Both the position numbers and the translations under genes were made by a program. Positions 21,835-29,972 of a stretch of 29,972 nucleotides of DNA are shown here, in pieces. Source of the stretch: Isohypsibius dastychi. Its lineage: Eukaryota; Tardigrada; Eutardigrada; Parachela; Isohypsibiidae. Position 1 is the first letter of the stretch. The number at the start of each line of letters is the position of its first letter. The notes below the pieces were generated by a model. The model was not told the DNA's origin, ran no database searches, and was given only the letters and a program-made list of their open reading frames with translations. Location of the stretch: positions 1 through 29,972 of the forward strand of contig JAQIWT010000178.1 of the NCBI GenBank assembly GCA_034696485.1, read 5' to 3'.

Positions 21835-24800
21835 ATGGGAGAACGTGAAATGACTGTGGATATCGAAACGAGGCAGTCTAAGTGAGTAAACAGACAAACA
21901 TCTTAACAAAGTAAACGGCAATGTATTCCAAGTTCCGGAAGATGGGATTATTCCTGTTCGGTTTAATTTTATATGAACTGACTCAAAATAGTTTAATTGT
22001 TTATTTTAGGTCGAAGGGAGTTTGCAAGACATATGTCTTCGCACTGGGCATAGTGGTTTTCGCACTGCTGATTACAGCCATTACGTCCCTTGTTCTTTAT
22101 TTAGAAAAGCCTGCGGATCTAATTATTGGCAATCCAGAAACCGAATATTGCACGGAACCCGATTGTCCAACGGCAGGTTAGCTCAGTTTTAAACACCCGT
22201 CAAATTGGATTTCAAACGTGTGTACACTGTTCGATTTAATTTATAGCAAACAGTTTCATGCGCTCGATTAATACGTGAGTAGAACGAAAAAAATGATTAT
22301 ATGCGGTGGAAGGATTAACAAGATTTTTGCTCGCTAGAAATGTCAACCCCTGTGACGATTTCTACGAATTTGCGTGCGGAAGCTGGAACCAAACGAACCC
22401 GATGCCGGAAGAACGAGGGAGTTGGGGCGTTTTTGACGTTCTCCGAGTCGAACTCTCTCGAACATTAAAAAGTATGGAGAACACCGATACAAGAGTCGGT
22501 TACTAAACATTTTAACTAAAAATGAATAGTGATTTTTTTTCTCCCAAAAATGTCGACCAAACTCGCAGAGCTGTATAGAACGAGCCATCAAGAATACAAT
22601 ATAAAACGCAATTTAGCTATAAAATCTATCAAAGCAAACAAATAATTCTTGATTTATTGAGAACCGCACTTCCCGGCTGAGAAATCCAGCCTTTAAGCAA
22701 ACTATCAAGTGACCAAAAAGCCGTTTTTCTACTCCAACAAAATCGGGGTATTTTAAATTCTGCTACGGAAGAGTTGTTCCGGAAAGTAGAAGTTGTGAAT
22801 CATAACTGCATCACAAAATTGGTGGAACTCCGGAATTAAATGCCTGGTTCTGGTTCTGATTCTAGGTCTCCTCGAGAAAGATGAAGCTGATGCGTTGGAT
22901 GTAATCAAAAAGATGCGAAGATATTACGGGAGCTGCGTCAATGAAGGTGCTGGAGCATTCTTGCTAACAAAATCTGTTTGCTAATAAAAAATTAAATTTT
23001 CCATTCAGATGCCATAGAAGCTGCCGGTGTTGCGCCATTTAACGAGATATTCATGAGCGTTTTTCCGCAAGCTGTCAATTTTCCATTCAAATTCGAAAAC
23101 GCACCATCAGTCCCTCAGATATTTGCCGCCTTTACCGAAGCTAGAAAATTCGGCTTGACCCTAGGAGTCATGACGAACGGAGTCAGCTCAAACCCCGATA
23201 ATTCCCGTGTCAATCTGATCAACTTCGACGTCGGATCACTGCCCATGGAACGAGCATTCTATCTGAAGGAACAAGATCGAACAGAGATCGCTGCTTATAA
23301 GAAGTATCTGGAAGACATGTTCCAGTTGTTTGCAAGAAAACTCAGTAAAACCTTTACTGCGGAACAAGCCAGTCGGGCTGCGGATGATCTTATCGAGTTT
23401 GAAACGTTTTGGCGGAGGTAACTTATTAAAAAAACATTTAACTTTAGCATGTCCAAATCTGTTTTCATTAAAGAGCCGATTGACTCCCGAAGAACGCCGT
23501 GATCCCATGAGACTACGAAACAAGATGACAATCACAGAATTCGCTCAGGATTATACTTCTCTGATCGAAATCAACGCTGACATGATCGTGACCTATTTTG
23601 ACAAATCTTGGAATCTGACCCAACAGGACGCGTTGTCGGTTAACACAACCATCAACGTTGCCGAGCCGGAATATTACAGACTACTAGCAACCCGTCTGGC
23701 CGAGCAAGTTCTTACGCCAAGTGGTAGAAGGTAACAGCAAAATTGGCATTATTTTACAGAGTTTATGCGCAAGAAAATTCTTTTTAGTTCTTTCGGCAAT
23801 TACGTTGTGTGGCAAATCGCAAGAGCTTATGTCGGCCGACTTGCAGCCGAGTTCCGTAACATCAGCGAAGAATTCTCGGCAGCTCTACGCGGTGTCAGCA
23901 TCCCGGCTCCTCGATGGGAGAGTTGTGTCAACACGGTAAATAACGAGTTTCCCAATGCGATCGGCCGGCTTTATGTTCAGGATAATTTCAAGAAATCCAC
24001 AAAAGCAGAGGTATTTCGAATTCGTCGCAAATTATTCATGAGATAAAAATCACTGATTTCAGCTGGAAGAAATGATTATATACATTTTCGACGCTTTCCG
24101 GGAAATGATTGGGGTAAGAATCTACGGAAACCTTTGGGGCGAATTTGAGGGGATGGGACAAATTTCGATTTATCTTTAGGAAGCGGAATGGATGACCCCA
24201 GAGACCAAGCGAAGAGCCTTGATAAAATCAGAGAATTTCACATCGCTTGTTGGATACGAAGATTATATTGTGGATGACAATGACCGACTCAACCGAGAGC
24301 ATGCAGATGTACAGCATAAAAATTCCATTGTAGCTCATCATACCAACAAATTATTTCAGTTTACACCAACTGATTCATACCTCGGAAATGTATTCAGTAT
24401 GCAGCGACTAGCGGTAAAAGAGGAAGGAAAAAGCTTGCTGACCGTCACAACCCCACCATCCTGGATCACCGGGGCAGCAGTCGTCAACGCTTTTTACGCG
24501 CCTTATCTCAACTCCATATGTAAACAATTACATATTCGAACCAAATTGCTTAATAAATGAAACACCAAAATTTCAGCTTTTCCTGCCGGAATTTTGCAGC
24601 CACCATTTCTGGGGGCTGATTACCCGAAATACTGGAATTTCGGTGCTATTGGAACTGTCATTGGTCATGAGCTGACTCACGGATTCGACAACCGAGGTAA
24701 CCATAACCGCAATATTAAAATTTCTCAGGTTCTCAAGTTCTATATTTTTAAGGCGCGCAATATGACGAAAACGGCGACCTGACCAACTGGTGGGATGAGA

Positions 24801-25450
24801 AGTCCTTGACGGAGTTCACGAAACGTGGTGATGCAATGCGAGCACAGTATTCTCAATATTCGTTGATGGGCGTTCAAATGAACGGGTACTTGACCATTGG
24901 AGAAAACATCGCCGACAACGGCGGACTAAAAAATTCGTTCAGGGTATTTTAAAAAAGAATCAGAATAGCACACCATTCAATGCCTACGGTAATCTATAGG
25001 GATATCGAGCTTATATCAAAAGCCAGAATGGCGGCAAGCCGGAGCCCAGACTACGCAACCTTTCGTTCTCCCCAGGTAAAGTCCAATCCAATGTAATTCA
25101 GAGCTGCAAATCTCGACCACAATACTTCATCGTTACAGAGCAACTGTTCTTTCTGGCGAACTCACAGGTGCGAAGAAGAATGACTGCAATTTCGGAAGGT
25201 TCATCACCCTTTGCTTTGCCAGGTCTGGTGCAGCGATTTTCGTCTCAAGGACCTTGAATCGCAAGTCAGAACCGGTGAGACATTATGAACAGGTATGGAA
25301 TACTTCCTCATGAACCAATTTGCAGGTGCTCATAGTCCAGGAAGATTCAGAGTGATTGGACCGCTTCAGAATTTTGATGAATTTTCCAAAGCTTTCTCGT
25401 GTCCAGTGGGTTCTTACATGAATCCGGAGAAGAAAAATATTGTGTGGTAA
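21835..25450 (+). CDS. neprilysin-like zinc metallopeptidase (M13), type II membrane protein
   Basis: Ectoenzyme that cleaves extracellular peptides on the amino side of hydrophobic residues. Exons: 21835-21881, 22010-22176, 22247-22274, 22338-22471, 22866-22946, 23009-23417, 23476-23730, 23788-24010, 24063-24113, 24180-24519, 24577-24696, 24753-24943, 25000-25075, 25139-25167, 25223-25274, 25326-25450; 775 residues, close to human NEP (750). A short cytoplasmic tail ([16 protein letters not shown]) leads to one membrane span ([20 protein letters not shown]). [14 protein letters not shown] starts the ectodomain. The active site has [12 protein letters not shown] for substrate binding, HELTH for zinc (exon 11) and ENIADNGG for the third ligand. 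The C-terminus is [11 protein letters not shown]; the usual penultimate Cys (CxxW) is replaced by Asn. The exon 7 acceptor is GAG at 23475, chosen to keep frame. AATAAA-like sequence (25687-25693) may end the transcript. A decayed duplicate lies at 17865-19055. Confidence 0.93.
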
Positions 25451-25689
25451 AATTGGTCCTTACAGCTCAATAGTCAACACAGATATAAATTAGTTATGCT
25501 GTAACCGCGACTTCAAAATGAGTGGTATGGTTTTCTACTACGATCATTTCAAGTACATTAGATTACTCGTACTCGCTAAGCTAGTCAGCACAAAACAATG
25601 CAGATAAACCGAAGTACATGAACAAGTTGACAACAACGAAACCCGATTGCAAACAAAGCTACGCCAGATTGAGGAAGAACAAGCTGAAT
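25451..25689. other. neprilysin 3' flank
   Basis: No gene recognised. It lies between the neprilysin stop and the decayed SMYD-like copy, and may include older remains of that copy that are no longer recognisable. Confidence 0.35.
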
Positions 25690-26310
25690 AAATAACAGAA
25701 CGCGTATCATACCTGATTGACGGCTCGAGGCACATGAGGTTACCAGGTATCCCGCTCGTAATTTCTAACGTTGATGACAAATAATATCGTTTTTGCAGCT
25801 CATCAGTCTTCCCACTCAAAAAGCTGCTACAGGTATTGGATATTTCATGGGCGTGGAAGTAGAATGCAAATGCGATGCGTGCGGGGATTGTGATTTTCTA
25901 AGTCGCTTATTTTTCCTCCATTAACATCAAGATGTTTTCTTATGGCAGTGCACATATTTTTTTAGAGAACTCGTACTGGAGTCATGAAGTGTGAGAACAG
26001 CTCGATCTGCGATCGAGCAATCGAGATGGACGCAGACGCCGGGAGCCCATGTCTATCTTGCGGCAGAAAGAATAAAGACCACTTGGAAAAGGCCAGCCAA
26101 ACTCTAATGGCGTATCAGATGTTGCTTGATGATGCGAGAGCGGATATAAGGAGATCGGCACATGGATGCTGAGCCGGCATGCGTTCCAAGAAATTACAGA
26201 AAGTGACCTTAAATGAAACTGTGTTTCTACATAGATCTGGCCCTTGCTTCGTACAAATCCTCGAAGTATTTGCAATGATGATGTCATTTGGTGGATCAGC
26301 GAAAGAACTC
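25690..26310 (+). pseudogene. decayed SMYD-like gene copy
   Basis: Second copy of the gene at 16737. The matching exon begins after TTTTTTTAG with AGAACTCGTACTGGAGTCAT (first copy AGAACTCGAAATGGAATCAT) and encodes MKCENSSICDRAIEMDADAG then PCLSCGRKNKDHLEKASQT. An indel near 26150 shifts the frame so that it ends in RRSAHGC and a stop, whereas the first copy continues WDLSPNLLEE. Further similarity (CCCTTGC, CAAATC, TCGAAGT) is visible to about 26310. Just upstream, 25800-25901 encodes GIGYFMGVEVECKCDACGDC, matching the end of the SET region and the CxCxxC cluster of SMYD proteins, and before that SYLIDGSRHMRLPG. These extra blocks support the SMYD assignment of both copies. Frames do not join across the exons. 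Confidence 0.6.
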
Positions 26311-27591
26311 GATTTTCACAAAGATATCTTTTGTGGCATTCGATAAGTAGAGATCATGGCAGAAGGCTGAACGTTGACCACTCATTACTACGAAAAAGTA
26401 CCAAATGTTTCATATGCAGTTCCCCAATCTTAAAAAACCTCGTATTGGTCTCTTAATTCACACACATACCCCACACACTGCCGTTATTGAATCAGTCAGA
26501 GTTCAAGGTCAAATCCTATAGGCAATCTATCTGGACATTTTTATGCTGGTCAATAAAACTTCCATGAAACTCGAGACCTCGCAGTCGTCTACTGTGGTTC
26601 TCACCATTTGAACTGATAAGGGACGGATGTATACGCGATGTTGTGGTGGACGCTCACAAATTATGTAGCACCCCAGCTCAAAAACATTAATACTGGAAAA
26701 AGAACGATGGTCTGAAACATAGCAGCGCTTGCGCAAAATATGCAGTAGAAGTAAAGCAGAAGTAAATCAATGCGACTGAATTCATTTTACACACGTCATT
26801 ATGTAGATTAATCGGATTTGCGGTTTCATTGAAGAGGAGTTCACGGAACTAGGTCCGTTACAGTATGATACCAGCCGTTTGCATGTCGACTGCGGTAGGC
26901 CATCATAAATTTTGCGAGAAACATACCGTTATCATTGTTATGCTGAATATCGTGTTTTTTGTTAACTTCATTAGAAACTGAGAGAATCATCGGTCTCGCA
27001 GTTTTTATCGGCCAAACTTAAACATTTCATAACATGAAAACACAAACTGCATGGTGAGTCAATGATATCACGAGAAAACTGTATTTGATTTGAAGGAAAG
27101 TCCGTTTCAATAGCGGCTTAAGGCGTTGTTGCCTAATGAAGCACATTTCGCTGCACACGCCTCAGTCAGTTTAGATTCAGCCCAGCCAAGCGCCAACGTC
27201 TCTCACAGTCGGGCAACATTATCTGATAAACTTGTCACTGGCATGTTGAATAATGTGTTTTTTGGTGACTCTTTTGACCATGCACCTGCGATTAGTTTGT
27301 TTTGATGTTGGTGGTCTTTCGCTCACTAATTCATTGCGCGTTGACCCTGTAAATGTTTTGGCTTTGTGAATGTTTTGACGTAGCAATCTGGTCTGAGAGA
27401 TATGGATATAGAGCTACAGCACACCGTAACACGGACTGCAGTTACCGGCAGGCTCTTCATCAGTCGTTAAGCAATACCGGTAACAGCCTGTCGGAAAATG
27501 TACGACGCCCTGCGCAGCCAAATTGCTATAAATTCAAAGTTTGTCAGAATCTGACGAACATTCATTACTACCTTACAACATTTCAACAATA
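26311..27591. other. intergenic, no gene recognised
   Basis: About 1.3 kb without domain-bearing frames on either strand. It should contain the promoter of the PEBP gene near its right end. Open frames at 26244-26456 (+), 26527-26736 (-) and 27353-27592 (+) have no family resemblance. Confidence 0.4.
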
Positions 27592-28432
27592 ATGTCTCTA
27601 CTTTATTCCTTTTCTTTAACTCTCCTCCTCTTTATCCTCAATGGATTCACTGTTGCAATACAGATTCGACAGGGAGCTGATAATGTCGCTTCATCAGCGG
27701 TAGCGGCTGCATTCCAAGAAGCTGGTATTGTTCCTGAATTGATCAGCGTGCCACCCGAGAAGCTGCTCACGGTTTGCTATTCCAGTCAAAACGAGGCCAT
27801 GTCTATATGATTTTTCTCGAAGGTTGAATTTCAATCAGGAAGCACAGCTAATCTTGGCAATTTGCTCACCCCATCGCAAGTAGCAGGCAGGCCGAACGTT
27901 TCATGGGACAGTTATCCCGGAGCATTTTACATGATCATCGAATTCGGTATGATGTAGCACTAACATTTCAGATTGATCCAGATAAACTTGGCAATACTGT
28001 ATTGTTTAGATTTTGATGTTCCGAGTGTAAGCAACCGCTCATTCAGTCCGTTGTTACACTGGCTTGAAGTCAACGTCCCAGCCAATGACAGTCGTGCAGG
28101 CGACATTGGTCAAGCATATATTAATCCTGATCCATTCGTTGCAACCGGTGAAGTCTTTATTCACAATGTCCGATTGGTTTTTTCATGTTTCATTTACGCT
28201 AGGTGATAAACGATACGTTCAATTGGTCTTCAGACAGCGAGGCAGGATCGACCCTTTGGCTGATCCACTTATAAGGGTCACTAATGGCTTCAGTCTGAAC
28301 TATCCACTCCAAACTCAAATAGAGCGATATGGACTTGGTAATCCTGTTGCGGGCAATTTTCATCGCACTGCATCTGCGCCGGAAGGTGCTACTCCTTTGA
28401 GTACAACTATCGGCTCCTCGACCAGTTATTAA
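27592..28432 (+). CDS. secreted phosphatidylethanolamine-binding protein (PEBP) family member
   Basis: Lipid or small-molecule binding fold of the PEBP/RKIP/FT family, here with a secretion signal. Exons: 27592-27771, 27823-27946, 28010-28147, 28203-28432; 223 residues and consistent phases. The signal peptide is MSLLYSFSLTLLLFILNGFT. The core follows: VEFQSGSTANLGNLLTPSQV, GRPNVSWDSYPGAFYMIIEF, DFDVPS in place of the usual DPDAPS, LLHWLEVNVP with the pocket His, GDKRYVQLVFRQ, and YGLGNPVAGNF near the C-terminus. The second pocket His of the GxHRY motif is Lys (ATGDKRY), so anion binding may differ. After the core is a Ser/Thr-rich tail (PLSTTIGSSTSY). An alternative acceptor at 27971 would stop at once, so 28009 was chosen. 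Secreted PEBPs are known in nematodes (OV-16 and TES-26 type). The substrate is unknown. Confidence 0.88.
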
Positions 28433-28962
28433 ACAAATATTGATTTCAGTAATCGAACGGGCGTTTTTAGGAAGGCCACTCACTACATGTTTTATAACAA
28501 CCTGTTTTTTCATCGTAAATTCAATGGCGAAGATTTTCGTTCTCAAGCCATTGTTATTCTTCACCGCGTTTCCAAAACCGCAAGAGTGATTTATACATTT
28601 TCCACGCATTTCACCTTTCCAACTGAGTTAATATCCCAATTTCGTAATGCCTACTGTTGCAAAGCTAACCCACCTGGCGGAAAAACAAGTCAGTATATAT
28701 CTTTCGCATGTTTTTTGATCTGATTGGACCAACATTTTATTCGAGACGGGATCCAAATTTCATTATTACCTTCAAAACTGTAGATAGACCACCGCAAGAG
28801 AAATCTTGGCCAAATTATCCGAGATTTCACGTGAACCTTCACATGCCTCGTCGCATCAGGAATATCGCGTAAAACATCCGTGTCATTACTCGCTAATCTT
28901 TAACTTACACCAGTCAAGCACTATGTCTACGACCTTCATCGCATTGAACACATTGAATCATA
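28433..28962 (+). other. possible decayed coding sequence downstream of PEBP
   Basis: After an acceptor-like TTTTTAG (ending about 28470) an open frame reads MFYNNLFFHRKFNGEDFRSQ, AIVILHRVSK, YTFSTHFTFPTELISQFRNA and CCKANPPGGKTS. About 28710 the coding-like signal moves to another frame (MFFDLIGPTFYSRRDPNFII, PNYPRFHVNLHMPRRI, stop). There is no room for a normal intron between them, so this looks like a frameshifted gene or gene fragment. I recognise no family for either part. Confidence 0.3.
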
Positions 28963-29062
28963 CAGCCAAGTGCAGTACGTTCTGCGGATTTCTGACGTCA
29001 AGGAAATTCCAAGTCGACGGGCGTGACGTCAGAAAATCCGCGGAACCTATTGCACTTGGCTG
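28963..29062 (+). ncRNA. 100-nt hairpin, candidate structured RNA or foldback element
   Basis: Left arm 28963-29000 and right arm 29024-29062 are nearly perfect reverse complements (CAGCCAAGTGCA... with ...TGCACTTGGCTG) around a 23 nt loop. Each arm ends at the loop side in TGACGTCA. In the plus-strand RNA the departures from perfect pairing are two G-U wobbles, one C-C mismatch and one bulged base; on the minus strand the wobbles would be A-C mismatches. The 3' arm contains TATTGCACTTG (29048-29058), the same first 11 bases as miR-92. The stem is longer than a typical pre-miRNA, and a MITE-like foldback is the main alternative. Confidence 0.45.
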
Positions 29063-29222
29063 AACATTCACTTCAACGAAGTTTCGAACTGTGATCCGAC
29101 TTTGTGTTTACGTTCGGTATTCCCATGCTCACATTCATGATTCATACTACACGATTCGTGTTCAGCTTCCATATTCCTAGAATCCAACACCTGTTCACAA
29201 AGTCAACCCAGAAATTACAGTA

Positions 29223-29708
29223 CAGTAAAAGCGGTTGAATTGAACACCCACGGTTCCCGAAAAGATGTTCGAGATAGACAAAAGGTCAAGTGGGGGTCCA
29301 ACGAATTTCTGATGGTTTCAGCTTTGTTCTTTGACAACGAAATCTAGAGTAGACTGTCTGACCCGCTTTTGGATAAAGTCATTTTGCAAAGAACTTAGTA
29401 CAGGACATCTTCTAAGTTAATCTGGCTATGTGATATTTTTGGATAGGAAAGATTAGGGTTTGAAACAAAACTTTCAGGTTTTTTGGACAAGGATATGCTT
29501 GAAAACAGCTGAGTGTTCATTCTAACAGTTCAAAATTTAACGGTCCATTCTGCAGAGAGTGTTCAATGTTCGAGATAGCCAGGTGTTCGAGTTTCGCAGG
29601 CCCCCCCCCCCCCAGCAAAATACACTGGTCATGCACCGGTTCCTTAACCAGCGTTCAACATAGACAGATATTCGAGATTCACAGTGTCCAATTTAACCGG
29701 TTTTGCTG
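29223..29708. mobile_element. non-autonomous pogo/Tigger-like DNA element (MITE)
   Basis: Terminal inverted repeats match at 21 of 25 positions: CAGTAAAAGCGG... at 29223 and, on the other strand from 29708, CAGCAAAACCGG.... A TA dinucleotide flanks each end (29221-29222 and 29709-29710), as expected for a Tc1/mariner/pogo target duplication. GTTCGAGATAG recurs at 29267 and 29568, and a variant near 29672. No transposase frame is present in 486 bp. A run of 13 C (29601-29613) lies inside. The superfamily is inferred from the CAG termini and the TA target. Confidence 0.7.
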
Positions 29709-29710
29709 TA

Positions 29711-29972
29711 TCTAAAGAGCTCTCACCAGTGTTCTTGGCTCATTTTTTTTACTGAGAATGCATAAATACAAAACGACAAAGATCTCCCACTCGTAGCGTA
29801 ATCATATGCGCTCGAGGTAAAGAGAGGTGTGGGAAAACGTCGGTCTGAAAATGGATCTATCAGACCTACACCCCAATATGGTGAAAAAACCTGCACTGAA
29901 CCTAGATTTCAGTTTGTGTAGTTTTTTAACCACAGTTGAACGATTGTCTGATCATTTCATCCCCTTCCCCCC
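29711..29972. other. right edge, no gene recognised
   Basis: Short sequence after the MITE, ending in a C-rich run at the window edge. No open frame with coding character was seen. Confidence 0.4.

Noticed and set aside
26500-26580. Weak resemblance on the minus strand to the neprilysin C-terminal region (ATGTCC-A/G-GATAGAT)
   Set aside because: Only about 20 bases match and no neighbouring neprilysin block is present; chance is sufficient.

Overview
The window looks like nuclear DNA from a small-genome invertebrate animal. It is AT-leaning, and its multi-exon genes carry mostly 41-65 nt GT-AG introns, packed on both strands. The gene set is an ORP5/8-class lipid transfer protein, an anosmin, a FEZF zinc finger, a type II neprilysin, a secreted PEBP and a gustatory-receptor-like 7TM protein. 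That set is metazoan and most easily fits an ecdysozoan such as a tardigrade. The taxon is inference; no ribosomal or mitochondrial marker is present. Exon boundaries below were read by hand from splice signals, reading frame and family conservation.

Layout. At 1220-4745 (+) is a complete 16-exon oxysterol-binding-protein-related gene (PH domain, OSBP domain, C-terminal membrane anchor). Converging on it, at 4929-6742 (-), is the C-terminal part of anosmin/KAL1 (fibronectin III domains); its WAP and Cys-rich N-terminus is not recognisable here. About 3 kb of AT-rich DNA follows, with only a possible signal-peptide exon at 9818-9976 (-). At 10455-13372 (-) lies a cleanly spliced 12-exon gene of about 707 residues that I do not recognise. 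At 13861-15813 (-) is a seven-exon gustatory-receptor-like gene. A SET-less SMYD-like tail gene sits at 16737-17572 (+), and a frameshifted neprilysin pseudogene at 17865-19055 (-). A FEZF gene at 19378-21177 (+) carries two lesions in its last zinc fingers. A complete 16-exon neprilysin is at 21835-25450 (+), followed by a decayed second SMYD-like copy at 25690-26310 (+). A secreted PEBP gene is at 27592-28432 (+). The right end holds a roughly 100 bp hairpin and a pogo/Tigger-like MITE.

These genes do not form a pathway; they are neighbours in a gene-dense region. What links them is local duplication and decay. Two neprilysin copies lie in opposite orientation on either side of FEZF, and two SMYD-like tails lie about 9 kb apart. 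The most striking observation is FEZF: an otherwise highly conserved six-finger array has an in-frame TAA in finger 5, and the only frame-preserving acceptor for finger 6 is not AG. No wholly new biological system is evident. The best candidates for something undescribed are the 12-exon orphan gene, the SET-less SMYD tail and the hairpin whose 3' arm carries a miR-92-type seed.
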